DNA of 64,000 nucleotides, taken from assembly GCA_934700615.1 (NCBI GenBank), contig CAKUXR010000009.1, forward strand, positions 1 through 64,000. Direction: 5' to 3'. Every line of letters begins with the position of its first letter. The first letter of the stretch is position 1. Made by a program: the position numbers and the translations under genes. Source of the stretch: an uncultured Bacteroidales bacterium. Lineage in GTDB: Bacteria > Bacteroidota > Bacteroidia > Bacteroidales > UBA932. Positions 35,669 through 43,239 of this stretch are shown piece by piece. The notes under the pieces were generated by a model. That model worked only from the letters and a program-made list of their open reading frames with translations. It did not search any database and was not told the DNA's origin.

Positions 35669-36742
35669 CTACTTCTTCAGGCGGACTTCAGAGCCGTCCG
35701 CAAGGTTCAGGTTCGACGATATTATGACTTTATCCCCTTCGGAAAGCTTCGCTCCCCTGTCCTTGTCCGGCCCGACTGCAAACGAGTCGCGGTTCGAGGC
35801 GAGAATATCCACATAGACCCAGCGTGCGGTGCTGTCCGGCTGCAAAGTGAACAGCACATCCATGTTGTCCCTTATCACCACAGCGCTGCGTGGCACGACC
35901 AGCTGTCCGGGAACGGTCTTCTCCACGGTCACTTTCACGTTCATGCCGTCCAGCAGCCCGTGAGCCCCGTTCACTCTTGCGCGCACGGAAATCTGTCCGT
36001 TCTTGTCCACGACAGGGTTTATTTCGGTGATTTTCCCGGAGAAGACGCCTGACGCGCCGGAAAAAGGAGACACTTTCACGTCAAGACCTGAGGTTATGAA
36101 CAGGTATTCGGATTCCGTCACAGTGAAATCCACATCCAAAGCATTGTCGTCCAGCAAAGTACAGAAAGCGTCCTGCGGTGCCTGGTCGTACCGCTTCACC
36201 TTCAGGTCTGCCACTACACCTCCGAACGGGGCTTTCAGAACTGTGCCCGAAAGCGAATACCTTGCGCTCTCCAGAGCATTTTCCGCATTCGAATACCCGG
36301 AACGCATCTTCGCCATGTCCAGAACCTCACTAGGCACTGATGTCGTGTCTCTCGCGGCATAGCCCTGTCCGGCCAGGATATCATACAGTTCCAGCCGCGC
36401 CTTGTCCAGAGCCAGACGTGACGATTCCACAGCCAGCTCCAGATCAGGCCGGTCGAGTTCCGCAAGCACCTGCCCTGCGGAAACGTGCTGTCCGTTCCTG
36501 ACGTTCAGCACCTTGACAGCTCCGGAAGTCCCGAATTTCAGCACAGCCCGCGAAGACGCGGACACCTTGCCGTTGGAAAGGAGCTGCCTCGGGAAATCCG
36601 TCCTTTCCAATGTCATCACCTCCACCGCATTCACCTCGGGAGCGTATTCCAGCTTTCCCTCCTTCAATGCAGTTCCCCCGCCTTTGCAGCCTGCGGCCAA
36701 TGCTGCCGCCACCACCATGAAACAATATCTGAGTTTTCCCAT
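35669..36742 (-). CDS. RND periplasmic adaptor lipoprotein
   Basis: A 357-residue membrane-fusion protein. The signal peptide ends with a classical LAAGC lipobox (Cys19). Residues about 60-100 and 155-185 form the two lipoyl halves (VSASSRAVLKFGTSGAVKVLNVRNGQHVSAGQVLAEL style and FGGVVADLKVK), around a helical hairpin; a beta-barrel and membrane-proximal domain follow (VNGAHGLLDGMNVKVTV). It bridges the RND pumps to the TolC-type channel. The ATG at 36742 is used because the frame before it has only a TTG two codons up. Confidence 0.94.
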   Translation of the reverse strand: MGKLRYCFMVVAAALAAGCKGGGTALKEGKLEYAPEVNAVEVMTLERTDFPRQLLSNGKVSASSRAVLKFGTSGAVKVLNVRNGQHVSAGQVLAELDRPDLELAVESSRLALDKARLELYDILAGQGYAARDTTSVPSEVLDMAKMRSGYSNAENALESARYSLSGTVLKAPFGGVVADLKVKRYDQAPQDAFCTLLDDNALDVDFTVTESEYLFITSGLDVKVSPFSGASGVFSGKITEINPVVDKNGQISVRARVNGAHGLLDGMNVKVTVEKTVPGQLVVPRSAVVIRDNMDVLFTLQPDSTARWVYVDILASNRDSFAVGPDKDRGAKLSEGDKVIISSNLNLADGSEVRLKK

Positions 36743-36755
36743 TGTCAATGTCTTT

Positions 36756-38228
36756 TTACTTTTCCACCATTTCTTCAGGATTCACATCTATGTCTTTTCC
36801 TGACATGAAATCATAAAGAGCGTACTGTCTGAGCTTATAATAGAATATCCAGTAATTGCTTACATCCGAGACGTATTTCTGCAGGGCGGCATCTTTCTCG
36901 GACTGCGCCGTATTCAGGTCCGTCACGCTGGCATTGCCCTCGCGGAACTTGTCCATCATCAGCGAATACCGTTCTTCCGATATTTCCCTGGCGCGTCTCG
37001 ACACTTCGCATTGCCGCCTCTGGTTGTTGAACTGGCCGACGGCCGTGTAGATGCTTCTGCGGTAGTCGTTTTCGGACTGCTGCACCTGCGCCCGGACGAC
37101 AGCTTCTGCCGCTTTCGCCTTCTGGACTTTCCCCCGTCCGAGTCCCCAGTCGAAAACAGGAATACTGAACGTCAGTCCTGCAACTTCCTGGTCAAGCGGA
37201 TTCCTGTATGCTCCTTCCATCTTAGGCGCCGTATTCGAAAGACCAAAGCGTGCGTTCAAAGTCATTGATATGCCCCTGTCCGCCTTTGCCTTAGCGACAG
37301 CCGCCTGCGCGTTAAGTATGTTTATCTCGTTCTCGAGGTCGAACTTCGAGTTCTCCAGGGAGCGAGACAGCACCATCTCGTAGTCGAGCTCCAGATTCGG
37401 GAGTTCGTCAGGGAGTTCGGGTTCGATTTCCACGGATTCGTCATATCCAAGAAGCGAATTGATGTTCATCTGCGCGTCACGCACCGCCATTATCGTCTCG
37501 TTCATGGAGATGCTGTCATTCAGCATACGGAGTTCCAGCTGCAGATATTCATCTCTGGTGACGCTTCCGAGCGACAGGCGTTCGCTTGCCACGTCATGCA
37601 TCCGGACGGTATTCTCGTAGTTCGTTCTGGCAATCTCGTTGTCAGTGCGTGCCAGAATCAGGTCGCTGTATGCTTTCACGGCTTCTATCGTTATCTGCTC
37701 CATGGTCTCAACATATGTCCTGCGGCCTTTTTCATATTCTTTCGGCTCGATGAGTTTGTCCCATTTGAACTGGTTGTATGCGAACAGCGGCTGCGTGTAT
37801 GAAAGCGTGACAGGCTGCGAATACCATGACAGGCTCCTGTCTATGCCAAACTGGTCTATTCTGGACAGATCCGAATAGGCTGTAAGCACACCGCCGGTGA
37901 ACGTTACGTTCTGACGTATGCGGAGGCCGAGGCTATTCTGGAGGTTGTTCGTGCTGGCATAGCGGAGTGTACCGTCTTCGTAGTTCTGGAGCAGGACGAG
38001 TGAGCGGTTATAGTTCATGATGTCTCCGTAGAAATGCAGTGACGGCAGCCTGCTGGCCTTGTATGAGCGCCACGCCCAGTAGTCGGAGATGAAGGCTTGG
38101 CGTGCCTCAAGTGCCGCGACGGACTGCATCCGTGCCACCTCGATCACTTCTGCCATAGTCATCCGACGCGCCTCTGCTGCCGGCATCGCCAGCATCACAA
38201 GCACCAATATTTCCACCAACCGTTTCAT
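36756..38228 (-). CDS. TolC-family outer-membrane channel protein
   Basis: A 490-residue outer-membrane efflux protein, first gene of the efflux operon. From the ATG at 38228 it starts with a typical signal peptide (MKRLVEILVLVMLAMPAAEA). Two repeats of long alpha-helical coiled-coil segments with beta strands between (YTQPLF near 160; LTFSIPVFDWGLGRGK near 355) fit the TolC fold. The frame is open upstream for 50 codons, but the added residues have no family character. It is separated from the adaptor by 13 bases. Confidence 0.93.
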   Translation of the reverse strand: MKRLVEILVLVMLAMPAAEARRMTMAEVIEVARMQSVAALEARQAFISDYWAWRSYKASRLPSLHFYGDIMNYNRSLVLLQNYEDGTLRYASTNNLQNSLGLRIRQNVTFTGGVLTAYSDLSRIDQFGIDRSLSWYSQPVTLSYTQPLFAYNQFKWDKLIEPKEYEKGRRTYVETMEQITIEAVKAYSDLILARTDNEIARTNYENTVRMHDVASERLSLGSVTRDEYLQLELRMLNDSISMNETIMAVRDAQMNINSLLGYDESVEIEPELPDELPNLELDYEMVLSRSLENSKFDLENEINILNAQAAVAKAKADRGISMTLNARFGLSNTAPKMEGAYRNPLDQEVAGLTFSIPVFDWGLGRGKVQKAKAAEAVVRAQVQQSENDYRRSIYTAVGQFNNQRRQCEVSRRAREISEERYSLMMDKFREGNASVTDLNTAQSEKDAALQKYVSDVSNYWIFYYKLRQYALYDFMSGKDIDVNPEEMVEK

Positions 38229-38462
38229 AATCTTTTTTCCGTGTCTACACATTCCGTTCTGAATTCCGAGTACAACCATGCTCCGCCGAAGTGTTCCGTA
38301 CCGCTGGGGACTTTCTCCCGTACCAAATGCCACTCCAAATCCGTTCCGCTGCCTCTCTTCGGCAGGCATATAATGCAAATGCCAAAAGCCCTACAGCAAT
38401 GTATGGAAAAACCGCAACCACCTATCTTATTTCCTGAACGAAATCTAGTTTTCAAAAGGCTA

Positions 38463-39512
38463 TCAGAGTTTCAATCCGGACAAATCATACTCGAAAATCT
38501 CATCGTCCTTGTCCACACCCAGCAATCTTCTGTTCGATTCATCGAACGCGATTGCGTTGAGATTTTCTTTGATAGAAACATCATACAGGAAATTTCCATC
38601 CCAGTCAAAAATATGCAGATGAGGCAGAACAGCAGATGTCAGCCAATCCATCAACGAGCACCCTCCGTACAGTGCCATGATACATTCAGAAGACTGTGCA
38701 ACTGAAATATAATGCATCCACCGCGCATCATCATCCGATTTCAGCATCTTTTCCCAGTCACGATACTCCTTCGAAACGGCGAATGTCTTCCTGCGTCCTG
38801 TAGACACATCCAACATGTTCAACTGCGGCAACATACACATGGCCATGGCCAGTTTCTGCCGTTCCAGATTCAGAGCACAAACTGAAGACAGCCGGTCAAA
38901 ATACTGATTTCCCGAGACTTCCTGATATAATGGTATACTGCTTACCCTATTCCCTTCCATATCCAGCTCAACACAGGCATAGTCGTCTTTTTCCAGGACA
39001 AATGCCAGTTGATGATTTCCCATAGGATAAGCATCAATCGTCCGTGCAGGCAATTTCGATATTTGCCGCACATCCGTCTTCTGCGTCTCCATAGATTTCG
39101 TCAAATCCAGGCAATAAGAACTGCACAAGCCTAAATCAAACAGATATACTCCATCCTGCCAGCCATTGACAGAACCCCTTATGATAGGCTTAAGCATCTC
39201 ATTCTCACCACGCCCTTTTGCAACGAAATGTCCTTTGTCCGAAAAGTCCTTCAAAGAGAATGCATGAATCTGAAACGGAGATGTTTTCGGGTCACCGGCT
39301 TTGACCAGCAGAATGGAATCTTCAACATATAGACTAACTATTCCAATAGGCTTGTAATCAGAAAACGCCACCTTTTTTCCTTCCATAGCGCACACTTCAT
39401 GCGGCTTCGAAAATATCACCGGAGCGTCAAAGACATTAGTATTGTTGCTGCCGCAAGAGGCAATGACAAATAATGCAGTAATCGCCGCTCCTACCACACA
39501 AAAATTATTCAT
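38463..39512 (-). CDS. beta-propeller lipoprotein 1 (BF3164-like)
   Basis: A 349-residue lipoprotein with lipobox IASC (Cys20 from the ATG at 39512). The rest is beta-rich and resembles TolB-like six-bladed propeller proteins of the BF3164 type common in Bacteroidales. The propeller-family motif GRGENE lies near residue 107 of the long form. Blade-like strands recur: YLFDLG, CVELDMEGN, LNMLDVSTG, LHIFDWDGNFL. It is the last of four propeller genes and its start lies 8 bases inside the end of the one before, so they are coupled. Substrate and role are unknown; surface or periplasmic ligand binding is an inference. Confidence 0.8.
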   Translation of the reverse strand: MNNFCVVGAAITALFVIASCGSNNTNVFDAPVIFSKPHEVCAMEGKKVAFSDYKPIGIVSLYVEDSILLVKAGDPKTSPFQIHAFSLKDFSDKGHFVAKGRGENEMLKPIIRGSVNGWQDGVYLFDLGLCSSYCLDLTKSMETQKTDVRQISKLPARTIDAYPMGNHQLAFVLEKDDYACVELDMEGNRVSSIPLYQEVSGNQYFDRLSSVCALNLERQKLAMAMCMLPQLNMLDVSTGRRKTFAVSKEYRDWEKMLKSDDDARWMHYISVAQSSECIMALYGGCSLMDWLTSAVLPHLHIFDWDGNFLYDVSIKENLNAIAFDESNRRLLGVDKDDEIFEYDLSGLKL

Positions 39513-40542
39513 ATACACATAAAGTATGGCTCTCCTCACCGCCCGCCAAATCAAGCGTCTTCTTCAGAAAGTATAGCTTTCCATTGAAAACATCCACTGC
39601 GGATCGGCTTTCAAAAGTATCATACGGAAAACAGCGCTTGTCCATGACTTTCCCCTTACGGTCAACCTCATAGAGCGAGTAATAACGTCTGTCATTTTTC
39701 CGGATGCCAGATTCCCTGTAGAATTCGCCCTCACAAGTCAGCACCTTGAACCTGTTCCCGACCGGCATAATCATGAGTACCGATGAAACTTCATCATAGA
39801 ATCCGGACAGTTTCTTCCTGTTTGAAAGCAACGCCTCAACATCATCAATTTCACCAGACTTGAAAGAAGATGATTCTATATGGAACAGACACCCCGCATC
39901 TTCACCCGTTTCCAGATTGAAGCCATACACATCCATATCACAGCACGGCATATAATAGAGCATCCCATCTTTTATGCACATGGGATACACTCCAGATGAA
40001 TTGAACACGCGCTGCACTGAAGACGAATTTGTCAATGACTTCACGACCGCACCTTCGGCAATATCATAAATGTCAATGATGTTCTGTTCCCTTGCACCAG
40101 CAGTATAGATGACAATCTTATTCCCATAAGGATGGAAGTCCTTAATCGCTGACGTATAGCTGGATTCTCCGATGAAACTGCCAGATGCATCATACTGCAT
40201 GAACTTCAGGTTCATGGCATCCCACACAAAGATACGGTCACCGTCGACACGGACTTTCATCGGCATAGCATACTCGCCGGCAGCACGGCCTTTGTTGCCG
40301 AGATTCTTCAATCTCCTCCCTTCAAAAGAATACCTCAACACTTCCCTGTCCGTTGACAGAAGAACCGTAGAGTCATTCTGCACAGCCATGCTGTACAGTT
40401 CACGTATCGGGTTGTCCGCCTGCTGCATACGGCACAACTCAGAAGCATCCAGTTCTGAAACCTCAACATCACCGCCAGCAGTTCCACATGAAACTGCGGC
40501 GATGACTGAAAAAAATATCAGAACTGTTTTAAAAAGATTCAT
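39505..40542 (-). CDS. beta-propeller lipoprotein 2
   Basis: A 345-residue lipoprotein; from the ATG at 40542 the signal peptide ends in AVSC (Cys19). It has the shared GNKGRAAGEY motif near residue 82, followed by DGDRIFVWDAMNLKFMQYD, the repeating blade pattern of 6-bladed beta-propeller lipoproteins (DUF5128-like). The frame is open upstream for 17 codons without family resemblance. Between it and propeller 3 lies a 179-base gap holding a possible 22-codon peptide gene. It is clearly related to its neighbours but distant in sequence, so duplication is old or the set was assembled. Confidence 0.8.
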   Translation of the reverse strand: MNLFKTVLIFFSVIAAVSCGTAGGDVEVSELDASELCRMQQADNPIRELYSMAVQNDSTVLLSTDREVLRYSFEGRRLKNLGNKGRAAGEYAMPMKVRVDGDRIFVWDAMNLKFMQYDASGSFIGESSYTSAIKDFHPYGNKIVIYTAGAREQNIIDIYDIAEGAVVKSLTNSSSVQRVFNSSGVYPMCIKDGMLYYMPCCDMDVYGFNLETGEDAGCLFHIESSSFKSGEIDDVEALLSNRKKLSGFYDEVSSVLMIMPVGNRFKVLTCEGEFYRESGIRKNDRRYYSLYEVDRKGKVMDKRCFPYDTFESRSAVDVFNGKLYFLKKTLDLAGGEESHTLCVYE

Positions 40543-40564
40543 ATAGGAAAACATAATATCATTT

Positions 40565-40633
40565 TTACAAACAGAAACATATGGAATCAGCAACTATCAC
40601 CATGCCTGCGGACACAATCAATTTTTTCTTCAT
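40565..40633 (-). CDS. possible 22-residue peptide ORF
   Basis: In the gap between propellers 3 and 2 there is a small frame starting MKKKLIVSAGMVIV, which looks like the beginning of a secretion signal, then ends after 22 residues. Small secreted peptides (for example NVEALA-type) often accompany propeller lipoproteins in Bacteroidales, so it could be a decayed or frameshifted member, or chance. There is no Shine-Dalgarno and no homology that I can claim. Confidence 0.2.
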   Translation of the reverse strand: MKKKLIVSAGMVIVADSICFCL

Positions 40634-40721
40634 TTTTAGTTCGATTTATATCTTTCACATATTTCCAGGATTTCATTAAAGCCAGCACTCCACCGCAAAT
40701 ATGTAGAGTGCAGAGATACAA

Positions 40722-41789
40722 CTACTTGTCCAGATTGCCACGCATAGAGCCAACAGGTGCTACGGCTATGACATCATGTTCGGAATCCTCATCTATACCT
40801 GAAAGAATGATTTTATCACCGGATATGGAAACCAGATGGTATTTTCCACCCTCAACAGGCTGTTTGTATATTTCCTTCTTTTTCATGTCGACGATAAAAT
40901 CAACCGGTGTTCCGCAATCCATCATTGTTCCGAAAACGACATCGCCTACAACAGCAGAACAATTCACAAGAAATGAATACTTCACGATATTTTTCATATT
41001 CGGCATGACAGCTTTCCTGATTTCATCAGGAACCCTCTTTCCACCGAAATCAAAAAAATAATCTCCTTTATATTTCTTGTCTTCGAACACACTTACATAG
41101 TCATCTATCGGCATGTTCAGCATAATGGATTTCCCGACTTTTGAAAAACCGACATTCGGGAACTCGAACTCAGGATCATAAACATCAAGTTTTTTTCCAT
41201 GACGGGAAAGCACGTTCAGGCTGGTATCCGTAAGAACCGCCTCAAAATCGCCGTTTTCCGTCTTGTCCCACAATGCGACACCGAGAAGGAGTTGGCCTGC
41301 ATCGAACGAAATATACGAATACTGACATTCTCCCGTCTTGCTCTGAGACAAGAACTTCCCTTCAGAAGAATAATGGACAATGACATCTTTCTGTCCGTCA
41401 AGAACCCATATTCCACCTTCATCATCCACATCGAAATCCGAGACCTGCAGATACTCTTCAGAACCGCGCCCGCGTCTATTGAGGACAGACACCGGCTGAC
41501 CGTCCTGACCGAAAATGATTATCCGGCGAGTTTTCCAGTCAGAGATATAAATCCTGTCCTTCCAACATACAAGTTTTGAGACTTCCATAAAAGAATACTC
41601 TTTCGACGTATCCTGAAGTTCAATCACTTTCAGATTCTCTCCGAGCAATGTCTCCCAGCTGAACGCTCTCTCATGAAGATTACCCAAATCTATGGTCCCT
41701 ATGACAGACCCTTTCCCTGGCTGATTCGTGCAGGAAAGAGCCGTCACAAACATGCACAAACATGCCAGTAATCTTACTGCAAATTTCAT
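40722..41789 (-). CDS. beta-propeller lipoprotein 3
   Basis: A 355-residue lipoprotein; from the ATG at 41789 the lipobox is ALSC (Cys20). NRRGRGSEEYLQVSDFDVDDEG near residue 81, then IWVLDGQKDVIVHYSSEG, are the clearest blade motifs of the four. About six such beta repeats fit a six-bladed propeller. It follows propeller 4 by about 30 bases. No catalytic residues are recognisable; function unknown. Confidence 0.82.
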   Translation of the reverse strand: MKFAVRLLACLCMFVTALSCTNQPGKGSVIGTIDLGNLHERAFSWETLLGENLKVIELQDTSKEYSFMEVSKLVCWKDRIYISDWKTRRIIIFGQDGQPVSVLNRRGRGSEEYLQVSDFDVDDEGGIWVLDGQKDVIVHYSSEGKFLSQSKTGECQYSYISFDAGQLLLGVALWDKTENGDFEAVLTDTSLNVLSRHGKKLDVYDPEFEFPNVGFSKVGKSIMLNMPIDDYVSVFEDKKYKGDYFFDFGGKRVPDEIRKAVMPNMKNIVKYSFLVNCSAVVGDVVFGTMMDCGTPVDFIVDMKKKEIYKQPVEGGKYHLVSISGDKIILSGIDEDSEHDVIAVAPVGSMRGNLDK

Positions 41790-41819
41790 GATGCGAATCA
41801 TATTGCGGTTATACATGTT

Positions 41820-42953
41820 TTAATCAAGCTTGAAGCGGAATATGGACAGTGAGCCGTCATCTTCGCCGTCAAATACTTGAGAATAATAATATGGAGCGGC
41901 ATAGCCGGTGACCTTGAAGTCCCTCGGCACGTCCACATCACCGAGAAGCTTCCCTTTCCTGTCATATATCTGTAATCCGTCAACCTCTGAACCATCACCT
42001 TTCCTATATGAGCGGAAGCACATTCCGGTCTCATCTATACATTCCACCCAGGAATAATATCCCTTTGTCTCCCTGTTCGTCTGATATACCGGCATCTGTT
42101 CCCATGAACTTACAGACGAATAATCCCTGTCCATATTTTTTCCGCCTGCTCCGAACGCGAACTGCGGTTTCATGTCCTTGTCGAAGACGTAAATCAGGGA
42201 ATCAGCCTCAAAGTTCACATACATATTTCCATCCTTATTCACATCGAAGTTGATGCACTGGAACGATGAAAACTTATACGGATCTTTTCCGTACACTGAC
42301 GGAAATCCTGTCACCTTCATTCCCTCGATTTCTCCTGAACGCATATTCACGACTGACATATGCATTGACTCTTTCAGATAGGATTCCGTATTGTCGAAAT
42401 AGTTGAATGACGGATTCTCGCTCATTTTCCCCTGATACAGGAGGCCGTCATGGAGCCGGCCTACCATATTGTTCCAGGCATTGGAATATGTCCTGAAACT
42501 GTCTGGTTCTGTCGTTCCTTCTCCGTAAGAAATGCGGAAATTGTTCTCTTTCTTATAATCTTTGGAAAAAAGTTCAAAATCCAATGATTTTCCACACATT
42601 GCATATTCACCGGACTCGGAGTTCACGAAACAGACACTCTTCTTTATCAATGTTTCCTCCGGGCCGCGCCCGAATCCGAGTTTTCTGCCGAGCAGCTTCC
42701 CATCCTGTGAAAATTCATACAGCCAGCCGAAATAGCGGTCCAGATAATAGATTGTTCCATCCGGTGTAATGCCGGAAAAAGATTCACCGGAGCAATGCAC
42801 AGTGTCCAGCTGCACTGCCTCCAAATCCAACGACATATTTTTGCCAGCAGAGAACTTAACGACATGGAAAGTATCATAAACATTATCCGATTTCGCACAG
42901 GAGAATGCCATCAGAAGCCCAAAGCCGCAGGCCAAGAATCCAAGTTTTTTCAT
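41820..42953 (-). CDS. beta-propeller lipoprotein 4, first of the set
   Basis: A 377-residue lipoprotein with signal MKKLGFLACGFGLLMAFSC (Cys19). It carries FGRGPEETL near residue 93 and blade segments such as IYYLDRYFGWLYEFSQDG and LIYVFDKDMKPQFAFG. It is the first of the four propeller genes and probably the start of their transcript: a full -7 box is 66 bases upstream and a perfect palindrome lies beyond that. It may belong to a DUF4221-like branch rather than the same subfamily as the others. Confidence 0.8.
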   Translation of the reverse strand: MKKLGFLACGFGLLMAFSCAKSDNVYDTFHVVKFSAGKNMSLDLEAVQLDTVHCSGESFSGITPDGTIYYLDRYFGWLYEFSQDGKLLGRKLGFGRGPEETLIKKSVCFVNSESGEYAMCGKSLDFELFSKDYKKENNFRISYGEGTTEPDSFRTYSNAWNNMVGRLHDGLLYQGKMSENPSFNYFDNTESYLKESMHMSVVNMRSGEIEGMKVTGFPSVYGKDPYKFSSFQCINFDVNKDGNMYVNFEADSLIYVFDKDMKPQFAFGAGGKNMDRDYSSVSSWEQMPVYQTNRETKGYYSWVECIDETGMCFRSYRKGDGSEVDGLQIYDRKGKLLGDVDVPRDFKVTGYAAPYYYSQVFDGEDDGSLSIFRFKLD

Positions 42954-43018
42954 ATCAATGTCTTTAAAATATCAACAGATTCATTATGCATTTTCACAAA
43001 ATCATACAATTATTCATT

Positions 43019-43026
43019 CAAAGCTA
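43019..43026 (-). promoter_or_regulatory. -7 box for the propeller operon
   Basis: TAGCTTTG on the minus strand is a full -7 match, giving a start near 43012 and a leader of about 60 bases. No good -33 box is seen, which would fit a promoter needing an activator. Confidence 0.45.
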
Positions 43027-43145
43027 AGCAATATGTGGAAAACCGCACTGTTGCTTCGTTTCGAAAGTACACTGTTTTCACATCATACACAAGAACCGAA
43101 GCGGAAAAGTTTCATATCGAAAGCATCTGTAAAAGCCTGAATATC

Positions 43146-43177
43146 AGCATTGATAGAAAAATTTTTCTATCAATGCT
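43146..43177. repeat. perfect 32-bp palindrome
   Basis: Two 16-base arms (left arm AGCATTGATAGAAAAA, right arm its exact complement) meet with no spacer. It lies between the end of the TPR/HTH gene and the propeller operon promoter, about 120 bases before the -7 box. On the minus strand no T-run follows the stem, so a simple terminator is less likely than a protein-binding site, though a transcript-ending hairpin is not excluded. Confidence 0.75.
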
Positions 43178-43239
43178 TCCTACAACATCTCGTTATGGAT
43201 ATTCGAAGAACAGGATATTTACCAAAAATCTAAAAATGG

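Noticed and set aside
38229..38378. Upstream extension of the TolC-type gene by 50 codons
   Set aside because: A typical signal peptide begins at the internal ATG at 38228; the extension has no signal or family likeness.
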